DNA from: UBA1535 sp964371035
GTDB taxonomy: Bacteria; Bacillota; Clostridia; Tissierellales; Sedimentibacteraceae
Length of the DNA stretch: 44,190 nt
NCBI GenBank assembly: GCA_964371035.1
Contig: CAYJLG010000022.1
Coordinates: 1 to 44,190, forward strand
Direction: 5' to 3'
Shown here: positions 26,301-32,698 of the stretch, piece by piece
Numbering within the stretch: position 1 is the first letter of the stretch
How the letters are laid out: each line of letters starts with the position of its first letter
Notes under the pieces: generated by a model
What the model was told of the DNA's origin: nothing
The model's database searches: none
Seen by the model: only the letters and a program-made list of their open reading frames with translations
Translations under genes and position numbers: made by a program

Positions 26301-27053
26301 TACTATTTGTCTTCTCGTTTCTGCTTCAGTTAAAATAATACTATCATCGGGATTTATTACCAAATTCGACAATCCTATCTTATATTGTCCACTATCAACC
26401 AATAAGTTAACTGGATAAAATCTTACTCCATTTTCCGTCTCTATATAACATTCTTCTGAAATCGTACTAAACACATCTGACTCTGTAACTAACTTTACAA
26501 TACCATCATCAGAAACTGCAACTTCGACAAAACTACCTACGCTTCTAACATCATCTTCTGCGAAATGAATGTTTAAAGAATTTGCGCGGATTAAGTATTT
26601 GCTGTTCGTTAATTTCCAAACATGTTCCCCAAAATTTACATCACCTGAAGAAGTCTCTATTACGTATTCATTGCCTGATTCATAAATAGGTAATTCTCTT
26701 GTAATGTAATAATTATTGATGAAATTGTCAGATAAATCATTAAAGTCTAACAACACACCATCTCTAAGTGCAACAATACTGCCATCATTTAGATGCACAA
26801 ATGCATCATCTGAAATCCTTGTAGTTCCACCATCACTATTTTCTACGACAACATTCCCAATTCTAGAAATTGAATACTCAGAATTAGGATTAAAAGTAAG
26901 CTGAGATACTTCGACTCCATCACTGCTAAGTATATATCCATCAGATGCAAACTGGGATTTGCTATTTTCTTCTGTATATACAGTCAGGGCTCCTATAGCT
27001 CCCACCATTGTCACTAATGATGCAATTAAAAAGATTATTAATTTTTTTGACAT
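20307..27053 (-). CDS. Surface protein with collagen-like segment and Fn3-like repeats, 2248 aa
   Basis: First gene of the surface/ATPase unit. The start is the ATG (M-S-K-K-L) 5 nt after GGAGG; an in-frame GTG six codons earlier lies upstream of that site and is rejected. Residues 4-25 are hydrophobic (signal peptide or anchor). The shared module covers about 74-99 and 145-195. Residues 261-347 hold about 29 G-X-Y triplets, strongly acidic (G-E-I, G-E-T, G-D-A) and without Pro, resembling bacterial collagen-like stalks. From 350 to the end there are many Fn3-like units with L-x-P-x-T-x-Y or related signatures. No C-terminal anchor, LPxTG or protease motif is seen. It may form a trimeric stalk attached by its N-terminus, which is inference. 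Confidence 0.85.
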   Translation of the reverse strand: MSKKLIIFLIASLVTMVGAIGALTVYTEENSKSQFASDGYILSSDGVEVSQLTFNPNSEYSISRIGNVVVENSDGGTTRISDDAFVHLNDGSIVALRDGVLLDFNDLSDNFINNYYITRELPIYESGNEYVIETSSGDVNFGEHVWKLTNSKYLIRANSLNIHFAEDDVRSVGSFVEVAVSDDGIVKLVTESDVFSTISEECYIETENGVRFYPVNLLVDSGQYKIGLSNLVINPDDSIILTEAETRRQIVPELNLEAVDGEDGEDGEAGLQGEIGQAGEIGETGETGEKGEIGENGDIGEEGNSGSSGDTGDTGSDGDDGKQGDAGDAGAAGKKGSVGSTGAQGTSVNVSGSTNVALPALTLTNWEIGSTSVRGTITVSGEVGRLTTSEKARVYLIAEDGTEIPCFELGNPTEIPTLGISEEFDNFAVGDTEIYFATFPDVLKPDTKYTLSVVVPYTADEVSQSVYYREFISRTFVTDGSGVVLSENEVNENSLKLNVKTSEPENIESLKIYMLTADQNKTFTMNSTDYLEEVTISKDGTVNYKFDKNNNHKIQIRAVNAFNNPFSLDFEHKLETLSELTPDTTYYFRMVTETKNTLTNIILESLSDHAVDLTTLKSKATVVGQSDSGAPLELGVIYNRYTGNVEVSRPVVKDPNNGVERYEYYCYEVDPTTNQKILPAIAVKTALPTDPYEVPFVLDSNKEYVFEVIMVFHDNKNTVEEIIGNTRAPFSISGDMLPTLTLDKAAVTYSSFDGTITMVLNGNSSLEIEKSKALEVEIYADNLKDTKLSFDTMPDGINPVAAEDSLYEHKLELSKISENTYKIDLDLQKLKKQTNYVIRLRGYLDLHEDQTDDLVTVSTIGSVSFRTDIASPITANWKVDNDSLLGQINRTLKLQFVEANQDLTLEKLKAGRVEIGLYVGTSGQESVGAKHIITGSDNIAKLFDGTGYNITEANFGVSASSGDESSYMLKIETVVDETYKNEDQLGYVNDFADIDNRTTNITVTPKAPDLPTRPHEALTVTPIYNEDAVVYGADVDADLPDDAVIGYTLQAEYNNSNRFAKSVTYYAFEYKSFYNAILNRQDPVKTADSQQFSVSISEVFGDTVSPATILFDRTKGFDTSSGVEAIKDDAGKILYYNNTILDRKIYQFEPDLSSFKLDRGYKYVFAYTVEYEIKGAAGAPSVVSSYPYGSDKYEDAKETYGVGTHLNVELGKGDAYVLNSGIISAPQVAPQIFYFLNKVEYDNNSATSGKAEIHYKYINNAADKTVKDTGADITQIEFENSVGSMESVDINATTGYDDINNKWYSLTIPFKLNNTEDDILLEPIIKLDTYKIDYTEIIDRLTEGATEEISDAELDELYSITYLAKVPVEPGYGNMLNDNNYFTVNPVIRSADNEIILNIARTSTNQHLFPVLKDRAFLLKVTADDSNGNQKTVYLPIKEGGATSSQTHAVLPTGEISEFLGFKENSTTEYKDEFELSYSIIFDSGEQGFFYLENSAEFGMQIVGQSAGTDHNGESILGFNMGEYIAINDTLAPNAPTNALAHHVEGLDAFKVESLYNSYYSEDNLKTRLTYQHYYLSTNSNADAKYLTVTENGVDFSFSAGMEFIDNSYRIPKVASVSTTTDIGEIDPALVGSIIPTLNIPTLVREVSLNSVSVDSFQVSAADQIIEFHTDAKPIIHVAIIDKTALGNNTINVNDIEATIGYKDKIEVYGELDGEKKPTGYFRTIDGEDIVTGLARDENYLMVFYAELASGINILKESSANNDAILGFKTLGKIGLAVSEFDGYINNNYFNKYSEVIFTLENSRDDIEIRYDIFSTDGSTDASGNLIAIGNPIASSDTVTVTNGALDIFDYLTVPKANGEPSYDSSNSVTLDLEPGTKLRDKIKPGFSYVFRISALSTSAGAGNSEVEVVEETISIPPESDTASLIYTTKSTNNSVEFTATIIDSNYVLMGKKNDTNDASNPQTGIYGVRFTYFLDDGTEKLMQTVYNDGPDDDSNTPDFYYTSDIKQKFTLNAANLAGNDKLNEYGSDENIKIFKPGRKFKMYVYAVDDANNDGKSLDYSNLDGEQSYTYLELFGSGSGSLDQTSVKFGELINSFWSSKGTILSDLTKFEESFRIADKIGQSTDKNGILINDSPSFITARRDNLSRFEIRFRESFGFIGDGNVQAFEYVDWEVIGASTSGQVTKINGTRLHKDSFGDLFISKVDSVGYDVYAITIPVVNLPRGEYTITLEMKDSINNIYRVSTFITE

Positions 27054-27133
27054 TTTTCCTCCAAATAACACTAACTAATTTTACACAAATTGAATTTTTA
27101 TAAATTTAAATTTTTCGTTAAATTTCCGCATAC

Positions 27134-27162
27134 ATTATATCACATTTGAACAAAAAATGCAA
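27134..27162 (-). promoter_or_regulatory. Promoter of the surface protein/ATPase operon
   Basis: On the minus strand TTGCAT (27157-27162) lies 17 bp before a perfect TATAAT (27134-27139), which also has the TG of an extended -10 one base upstream. It is about 80 bp from the start codon of the 2248-aa gene, and I see no other comparable promoter upstream of the unit. Confidence 0.65.
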
Positions 27163-27170
27163 TACATTGC
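27159..27170. promoter_or_regulatory. Palindrome over the -35 box (possible operator)
   Basis: GCAAT-N2-ATTGC overlaps the -35 hexamer of the operon promoter. A dimeric repressor bound here would block polymerase. The binding protein is unknown and the site is short, so chance is possible. Confidence 0.35.
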
Positions 27171-27357
27171 GCTATTGATTTCTAAATTTTTACATATTTA
27201 GTGCAATTAAACACTTTTAGCTTTTATTTTTTTTGAAAAATCATGGTATTTTATGCTACCAATAGAAAATTATGGTTAATTGTTCTAACCTGCAAATTTA
27301 GACCATGCAGTTTTTATACGAATATGTTAATTTAAATACCCAAAAATTACAAATTTA

Positions 27358-27385
27358 AACTCGGTGGCACTAATACCACCGAGTT
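27358..27385 (-). terminator. Terminator of the two-component system
   Basis: A perfect 10-bp stem AACTCGGTGG/CCACCGAGTT with an 8-nt loop lies about 45 bp after the kinase stop codon, with T-rich sequence behind it on the minus strand. It separates the kinase transcript from the surface operon. Confidence 0.8.
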
Positions 27386-27429
27386 CAAAATAATTTTAAA
27401 TTTAATTTAGTTAAATATCACCTGCAACT

Positions 27430-29385
27430 TTAATCCAAGTTAGCTAAAGGCATACTCACTGTAGCCTTAAACAAATCTCCATCTATTTCTATACTTAAGC
27501 TACCTTTTTGAATTTCTGCTAAATCTTTTGCTATAGCTAAACCTAACCCACTGCCTTCACTATTTCTTGATTCGTCGCCTCTTTTAAATCTTTCTGTCAA
27601 TTCATCTACTTTTATATTTAGTTCGTATGCTGAAATATTTTTAATCACAATGTAAGCATTTTCTTTGTCACTAAATACATCTAAATACACTCTTGAATCT
27701 TTTAAAGCATATTTGAAAGTATTTGATAGTAAATTTTCAATTACTCTCCAAAGCAGTTTTCCGTCAGCAGTCACAATAATTTTTTCTTCTGGAAGGTTGA
27801 TTTTATAGTGCAATCGCGATTCTACAACTTTATCATGTAATTCTGCCATGCCTTGTTGGATTAATGAAGATAAATCTATTTTTGATAGCGAAACAGGAAT
27901 ATCTCCACTTGAAGCTTTTGAAGCTTCTACTAAATCTTCTGTTAACACTTTTAATCTTTGAGATTTAACGTCTAAAACCTCCAAATATTTCGGTGCATTT
28001 TCTGAAGTCAATCCTTCTTTTTTAAGCAAATCTACATAAGTTATAATAGATGTTAATGGTGTTTTGATGTCGTGTGAAACATTAGTTATCAATTCAGATT
28101 TTAGCCTTTCACTCTTAACTTCATTTTTTACTGCTATATCTAAACCTTCACCAATAGAATTAATACTTCGCGCCAACATTGCTATTTCACTATTACCTTT
28201 TACCTCCGCAAGATTTGAATAATTTCCACTTTTGATTGAATTAATACTATTCATAACATTTTTGTAACTTTTTACGTTGTTGTAAAATAAATATAAGATA
28301 ACACTCATCGTTATAATGATTGGTATAGCAATTAAAATCGTGCTGTTTAAGCGTGCTCTTGAATACATACCTATCTCTATCATCAAAAAAGTCAACCCAG
28401 AACAGGCTAATCCAAAGATTACTAAACCAGACATCAATTTTAGCATTAAGCTCCCATTTGAAAATATATTGACTATAATAGTCACAATCTGATTTAAAAA
28501 AATATAAATTAGAGAATTCTTTATAATTGTTCCATTTTTTATATGTCTAATTAAAGACATGCCGAAAAATAACAATACACCGACTATTAGAGCTACCGCA
28601 ACACCTGCTAAATATTCAATAAAATCTGAATTAATCAAATTAGAGTACATGTTGTAATTCGTCATAAAATCGTCTACGAAATTCACAACCACACCAATTA
28701 CAAGTAATATTATAAACAGTATAATTTCGGTGTGAATTTTATCTGTGAAAGTCATTTTTATTTTTTCGTCTGCCCCGCTTTTGCCAGCAGTTTTTATTAG
28801 ATACAAAAGTGCAATTAAGAAAATAAAAGCAAATATTCCACTTAGAATTAATATTTCTTCCATCTGCTTGTGTTCACTGTTCCACTGTTCAATTTTACTG
28901 TCATAGTAAGAATATTCTAATGCAAAATTCAGTGTTCCACCGCTATTGATAAATTCTGACGTCGTATCACTAATATAATTCTCTATGATTTCTTCAAAGT
29001 AAGTGTTTTGAGGAAATGCACTTATAGAACCATCATTAATAACTACACGATAATTGATTTTATTAAAATCATCTATGTCAAAACCTTTTGTTTCGGAAGT
29101 CGTGCCAAAAATACCTGTTTCATCTAAATGAAAAACTACTCCTTCTTGATTTGACAACACATTGTTTTTATCACCACTTGAACTAATAATACTTTCAAGA
29201 ATCCATCTTGCCCCTAACGCGAAAGTGTCACTCTCCAAATAACTAGGCTGTAATATCGCATCGGGATTTTCAATGTCTTTAACCTCCCAAAGAGTGATTG
29301 TCAAACCGAATGAGCAAGCTAATATCAGCAAAACTGCAATAAACTTAAAGACTATATTCCTCGTTATTTTTTTTACAAAATTCAT
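27430..29385 (-). CDS. Multi-pass sensor histidine kinase, 651 aa
   Basis: Membrane sensor of a two-component system that would phosphorylate the adjacent response regulator. One helix at the N-terminus (about 10-30) is followed by an extracellular part of about 145 residues, then six membrane helices (about 173-370) and a HAMP-like linker. The HisKA domain has the H-box S-H-D-I-K-T-P-L-T (His about 437), followed by an N-box E-N-L-L-S-N-T-F-K-Y-A and a G-box G-S-G-L-G-L-A. All ATP-binding boxes are intact. The start is the ATG with GAGGTG 6 nt upstream; the GTG three codons before is part of that site. The seven-helix layout is larger than in simple VanS-type kinases. The signal is unknown. 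The neighbouring surface operon is a plausible target. Confidence 0.92.
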   Translation of the reverse strand: MNFVKKITRNIVFKFIAVLLILACSFGLTITLWEVKDIENPDAILQPSYLESDTFALGARWILESIISSSGDKNNVLSNQEGVVFHLDETGIFGTTSETKGFDIDDFNKINYRVVINDGSISAFPQNTYFEEIIENYISDTTSEFINSGGTLNFALEYSYYDSKIEQWNSEHKQMEEILILSGIFAFIFLIALLYLIKTAGKSGADEKIKMTFTDKIHTEIILFIILLVIGVVVNFVDDFMTNYNMYSNLINSDFIEYLAGVAVALIVGVLLFFGMSLIRHIKNGTIIKNSLIYIFLNQIVTIIVNIFSNGSLMLKLMSGLVIFGLACSGLTFLMIEIGMYSRARLNSTILIAIPIIITMSVILYLFYNNVKSYKNVMNSINSIKSGNYSNLAEVKGNSEIAMLARSINSIGEGLDIAVKNEVKSERLKSELITNVSHDIKTPLTSIITYVDLLKKEGLTSENAPKYLEVLDVKSQRLKVLTEDLVEASKASSGDIPVSLSKIDLSSLIQQGMAELHDKVVESRLHYKINLPEEKIIVTADGKLLWRVIENLLSNTFKYALKDSRVYLDVFSDKENAYIVIKNISAYELNIKVDELTERFKRGDESRNSEGSGLGLAIAKDLAEIQKGSLSIEIDGDLFKATVSMPLANLD

Positions 29386-29402
29386 TTTTTCCACCTCGAT
29401 TT

Positions 29403-30104
29403 CTATTTTCTGTTTTCTATTTTCGCCAATTTATACCCTACCCCCCAAACGACTTTTAGATATTGAGGTTTTTTGGGATCTATTTCGATTTTTTCTCTAA
29501 TTCTTCTTATATGTACTGCGACTGTATTGTCTGAACTAAACGAATGTTCATTCCAAACACTTTCATAAATGTTGTCAATCGAAAACACTTTTTCTTGATT
29601 TGATATTAACAACAATAAAATCTTGTATTCGACAGGTGTTAACTTTACTTCTTCACCATCTACAGTAACTTCTTTTTTTTCATCGTCTACTATCAATCCA
29701 CCAGTTTGAAATACATTTTGTTTTGGAATAAAATTTCCTAGTGTCGTGTACCTTCTAAGTTGAGATTTGACTCGTGCCAATAATTCTAGAGGATTAAAGG
29801 GTTTTGTTACATAATCGTCTGCGCCTATGTTAAGGCCCATAACCTTGTCTGTGTCTTGCGATTTTGCAGACAACATAATAACAGGGATATTGTATTCTTC
29901 CCTTATTTTAGATGTTGCTCTGATTCCATCAAGCACAGGCATCATTATGTCGATTATTATTAGATGTATTTCATTTTCTTTTAAGATTTCTAAAGCTTGT
30001 AGTCCATTATATGCTTTTAACACTTTATACCCTTCGCTATTTAAGTAAATTTCAATAGCTTCAACTATATCAACCTCATCATCACAAACTAATATGTTGT
30101 ACAT
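29403..30104 (-). CDS. OmpR/PhoB-family response regulator, 233 aa
   Basis: DNA-binding response regulator. The receiver domain (1-120) has the acidic pair D8-D9, phospho-acceptor D52 in I-I-D-I-M-M-P, and the conserved Lys in V-T-K-P-F. The C-terminal winged helix (about 135-228) has the T-P-V-E-Y-K-I-L recognition and T-V-A-V-H-I-R-R-I-R-E-K-I signatures of the OmpR class. The gene precedes the kinase by 17 bp in one transcript. The ATG follows AGGTG. Upstream are direct repeats spaced as PhoB-class sites, so autoregulation is likely. Length and domains are normal. Confidence 0.95.
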   Translation of the reverse strand: MYNILVCDDEVDIVEAIEIYLNSEGYKVLKAYNGLQALEILKENEIHLIIIDIMMPVLDGIRATSKIREEYNIPVIMLSAKSQDTDKVMGLNIGADDYVTKPFNPLELLARVKSQLRRYTTLGNFIPKQNVFQTGGLIVDDEKKEVTVDGEEVKLTPVEYKILLLLISNQEKVFSIDNIYESVWNEHSFSSDNTVAVHIRRIREKIEIDPKKPQYLKVVWGVGYKLAKIENRK

Positions 30105-30156
30105 TTCACACCTATTCTCCCTTTTCCAATGTTTTAATAATAAATTCTTCTCACTT

Positions 30157-30165
30157 AGTATAGCA
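30157..30165 (-). promoter_or_regulatory. Extended -10 promoter of the two-component operon
   Basis: On the minus strand TGC-TATACT (extended -10) lies about 50 bp before the response regulator start. The -35 region is poor (GTTTCA at 17 bp), consistent with a promoter that needs an activator. Confidence 0.5.
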
Positions 30166-30221
30166 TATTTAAAAAGAATTGAAACGAAATATTTTATGAC
30201 AAGACTTATTATAGTAGCAAT

Positions 30222-30263
30222 TTCTTAAGTAAAAACTATACAAATTCTTAAGATTTTCTTAAT
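30222..30263. promoter_or_regulatory. Direct repeats TTCTTAAG, likely response regulator sites
   Basis: TTCTTAAG occurs at 30222-30229 and 30245-30252, and TTCTTAAT at 30256-30263. The start-to-start spacings of 23 and 11 bp place all copies on one DNA face, as for OmpR/PhoB-class direct repeats. They lie upstream of the weak -35 of the regulator's own promoter. Confidence 0.5.
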
Positions 30264-30354
30264 TTTTCTAGATTTGTTTTTTTGTGTTAATTCCAATTTT
30301 TTAGTTTAATCAGTTAAATTTAAGTAATAAAAAAACGCTATATTTTTTTCGAAA

Positions 30355-30375
30355 AAGTTTAATATTTGTAAACTT
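30355..30375. repeat. Inverted repeat AAGTTTA-N7-TAAACTT, copy 1
   Basis: A perfect 7-bp inverted repeat with 7-nt spacer, identical in its arms to the copy at 30475-30495, exactly 120 bp away. It lies upstream of the pot promoter. Candidate operator. Confidence 0.5.
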
Positions 30376-30431
30376 AATAATTAATAATATAAACGAAAAA
30401 TTAAAAAAATTAAAAAAAATTATTTTTGCTA

Positions 30432-30460
30432 TTGACATTACATTTAGCGATGTGTATAAT
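30432..30460 (+). promoter_or_regulatory. Consensus promoter of the regulator-potABCD operon
   Basis: TTGACA (30432-30437) and TATAAT (30455-30460) are both perfect and 17 bp apart, about 95 bp before the regulator ATG. Such a strong promoter would need repression, and candidate operators overlap and flank it. Confidence 0.85.
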
Positions 30461-30471
30461 AAGTTTCGCTA
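30445..30471. promoter_or_regulatory. Inverted repeat TAGCGA-N15-TCGCTA across the -10 box
   Basis: Arms at 30445-30450 and 30466-30471 bracket the TATAAT hexamer. Bound protein would occlude the promoter. The likely ligand protein is the XRE-cupin regulator encoded next, but this is inference. Confidence 0.4.
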
Positions 30472-30474
30472 CAC

Positions 30475-30495
30475 AAGTTTAATAATAATAAACTT
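30475..30495. repeat. Inverted repeat AAGTTTA-N7-TAAACTT, copy 2
   Basis: Second copy of the 21-bp inverted repeat, placed just after the transcription start of the pot operon. A further half site AAGTTTA begins at 30498. The pair could be bridged by a multimeric repressor. Confidence 0.5.
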
Positions 30496-30554
30496 TAAGT
30501 TTAACATTAAAAACTTTTTTACGTTTTTTTCACATTTTAAAGGCAGGTGATTTT

Positions 30555-31094
30555 ATGGATATAGGTAGCAAATTAAAGCAGTTGCGAATTGCTAAATCTT
30601 TGACACAAGAAGAATTAGCCGACAGATGCGAATTGACTAAAGGATATATTTCACAGTTAGAAAGAGATTTAACTTCTCCTTCTATCGCTACACTTGTTGA
30701 TATACTTGAATGTTTAGGTACTGATTTGTCTAAATTTTTCAACAATGAAGAGTTTAATGATAAAATAGTTTTTAAAGAAGAAGATGTATTTGTCAAAGAA
30801 ACTGATGACAACTATATAATTAATTGGATAATACCAAATGCACAAAAGAATGCTATGGAGCCAATATTGATAGAACTTGATAGCTATGGTAAAACTAAAT
30901 TAGATCCACCGCATGAAGGTGAAGAATTTGGGTATGTGTTGACTGGAAACATTTTAATTCATTACGGTGAAGACGTACACAAAGCCAAAAAGGGTGAATC
31001 GTTTTATTTCAAAACTACTAGAGAACATTATATAGAAAATGCAGGAAAAAATATTTGCAAGGTGTTGTGGGTCAGCACACCACCAAACTTTTAG
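30555..31094 (+). CDS. XRE-cupin transcriptional regulator of the pot operon, 179 aa
   Basis: Residues 5-60 form an XRE-type helix-turn-helix (L-T-Q-E-E-L-A-D-R then Y-I-S-Q-L-E-R). Residues about 105-175 form a small cupin barrel (H-E-G-E-E-F-G-Y-V-L and the following beta strands), which in this family senses a small ligand. The same pairing of XRE-cupin regulator and potABCD is common in Firmicutes, where polyamine-responsive repression is the usual proposal. The ATG follows AGGTGA. The potA start lies 10 bp beyond the stop codon. Putative operators are in the promoter region. Confidence 0.92.
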   Translation: MDIGSKLKQLRIAKSLTQEELADRCELTKGYISQLERDLTSPSIATLVDILECLGTDLSKFFNNEEFNDKIVFKEEDVFVKETDDNYIINWIIPNAQKNAMEPILIELDSYGKTKLDPPHEGEEFGYVLTGNILIHYGEDVHKAKKGESFYFKTTREHYIENAGKNICKVLWVSTPPNF

Positions 31095-31104
31095 GAGGAC
31101 ATAC

Positions 31105-32682
31105 GTGAACAAAAAAATTGTTGAGTTTAAAAATATTGTAAAAAAATTTGATGGTGAAGTCGTATTAGACAATATAAATTTATCTGTTGCCGAAGGCGAA
31201 TTTGTTACTTTATTGGGTCCGAGTGGATGTGGTAAAACTACTTTACTCAGAATTCTAGGCGGTTTTCTAGAACAAAATTCTGGACAAATAATTTTTGATG
31301 GCGAAGAAATCAGCAACGTTCCTCCACATAGAAGAGAATTAAATACTGTATTTCAAAAATATGCACTTTTCCCTCATTTAAATGTATATGACAACATAGC
31401 TTTTGGACTAAAGATTAAAAAAGAGGCAAAAGACGTTATTGAACAAAAAGTAAATAGAATGCTTAAACTAGTTGGACTCGAAGATTATGGTTCAAGAAGC
31501 ATTTCACAAATGTCAGGTGGACAACAGCAAAGAGTTGCTATTGCAAGAGCTCTCGTAAATGAACCAAAGATGTTATTACTTGACGAGCCTCTAGGTGCAC
31601 TAGACTTAAAGCTAAGAAAAGAAATGCAACATGAATTGAAAAAAATCCAAAAAGAAGTTGGTATAACTTTTATATATGTAACTCATGATCAAGAAGAAGC
31701 TTTGACTATGTCAGATACGATTGTAGTTATGAAAAAAGGTAAAATCCAGCAAATTGGAAGCCCTACTGATATTTATAACGAACCTGTTAACGAATATGTT
31801 GCTAATTTCATAGGCGAAAGTAATATTATAGACGGAATAATGGTTGATGATTATAAGGTAATGTTTGAAGATAAAAAGTTCGACTGTGTAGATTACGGAT
31901 TTGATAAAAATGAAAAAGTTGATGTTGTTATTAGACCTGAAGATATAGATATAGTAAAAAAAGAAGACGGCAAGCTTAAAGGTTTTGTTAAATCAGTATT
32001 GTTTAAAGGTGTGCATTATGAAATAGTTGTAGAAACTAAATCAGGAACTAGCATCACAGTTCAAATGCATGTTTCGGCTGAAAAACCTGTAATCAATACA
32101 GAAGCAAACGAAAAAATGAGTGCAAATGATTTTTATCTTGATATTGCAGATGTAAAAGAACTTACAGATGCCGATATCATTGCTAGAGCTGACGCTCAGG
32201 CATGGGATCCTGAAAAAGATGAGTTTTTATCTATTCCTAAGATAGAATATGATATCAAACCAGAAAAAGGATCTTACCCAGTTACATTTACTACAAACTC
32301 AGGTACTAATATTACTGTTAATATGATTGTAGAAGATGAAAACAGAGTCGTAAACAAAGAATATCAAGAAGAAATATTTGCAGTTAATTTCTTTAAGACT
32401 GTTGATGATATTAGAGAAAGTATAGCGCTTGATACTGATTTAAAAACTTGGGCTAATGCTTCTGCATGGAGTTTAGAAGATGGTACATCTGTTGAAATCA
32501 CAGAAGTAGTTTATGATTTTGATTGGGATAACATAACTCCTGGAACTTATAATGTAACTTTTAAAACTGAAGGCTATGAGTACAATATAGATACTACAGA
32601 CAAGGCTGAGGAAGGTGCTGAAGTAGGACTTACTTTCTTCCCAGAAGACATACATATAATGTCTAAATCAAAAGGATACTAG
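31105..32682 (+). CDS. potA: Polyamine ABC transporter ATPase PotA with inserted Ig-like repeats, 525 aa
   Basis: Energises spermidine/putrescine import. The start is the GTG 6 nt after AGGAGG; the in-frame ATG 66 bp upstream lies inside the regulator gene. The ATPase domain (1-235) has the P-loop G-P-S-G-C-G-K-T-T at 38-46, signature M-S-G-G-Q-Q-Q-R near 135 and Walker B L-L-L-L-D-E-P. PotA is usually 350-380 aa. Here the C-terminal TOBE domain starts normally (F-K-G-V-H-Y-E-I-V-V-E-T, about 300-312) and ends normally (A-E-E-G-A-E-V-G-L-T-F-F-P-E-D-I-H-I-M), but about 180 residues (315-492) are inserted between. The insert holds two tandem units of about 85-90 residues with G-S/T-Y-P/N-V-T-F strands and A-x-A-W motifs, like Ig-type repeats of surface proteins. 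Confidence 0.93.
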   Translation: MNKKIVEFKNIVKKFDGEVVLDNINLSVAEGEFVTLLGPSGCGKTTLLRILGGFLEQNSGQIIFDGEEISNVPPHRRELNTVFQKYALFPHLNVYDNIAFGLKIKKEAKDVIEQKVNRMLKLVGLEDYGSRSISQMSGGQQQRVAIARALVNEPKMLLLDEPLGALDLKLRKEMQHELKKIQKEVGITFIYVTHDQEEALTMSDTIVVMKKGKIQQIGSPTDIYNEPVNEYVANFIGESNIIDGIMVDDYKVMFEDKKFDCVDYGFDKNEKVDVVIRPEDIDIVKKEDGKLKGFVKSVLFKGVHYEIVVETKSGTSITVQMHVSAEKPVINTEANEKMSANDFYLDIADVKELTDADIIARADAQAWDPEKDEFLSIPKIEYDIKPEKGSYPVTFTTNSGTNITVNMIVEDENRVVNKEYQEEIFAVNFFKTVDDIRESIALDTDLKTWANASAWSLEDGTSVEITEVVYDFDWDNITPGTYNVTFKTEGYEYNIDTTDKAEEGAEVGLTFFPEDIHIMSKSKGY

Positions 32683-32698
32683 GAAGGAGTGAATTTTA

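Larger units (their letters stand above)
27054..27429. other. Intergenic control region between the kinase and the surface operon
   Basis: About 375 bp without a gene, very A/T-rich. It contains the kinase terminator, the promoter of the surface/ATPase unit and a palindrome over its -35 box. A further inverted repeat GGTTA-N7-TAACC lies at 27274-27290. No riboswitch fold is recognised, and the untranslated leader would be only about 75 nt. Confidence 0.7.
30105..30554. other. Divergent control region between response regulator and pot operon
   Basis: A 450-bp A/T-rich gap without a gene. It holds a minus-strand promoter for the two-component system, direct repeats likely bound by its regulator, and a consensus plus-strand promoter with several inverted repeats for the XRE-cupin/pot operon. 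The long distance suggests separate control of the two directions. Confidence 0.75.

Noticed and set aside
30530..30811. Minus-strand 93-codon frame opposite the XRE-cupin regulator, and similar antisense frames opposite pot, permease and importer genes
   Set aside because: Antisense shadows of clear coding genes without ribosome sites or recognisable products.
31039..31104. Earlier ATG start for PotA, adding 22 residues
   Set aside because: It lies within the regulator gene, the added residues do not match PotA, and the GTG at 31105 has a perfect AGGAGG.
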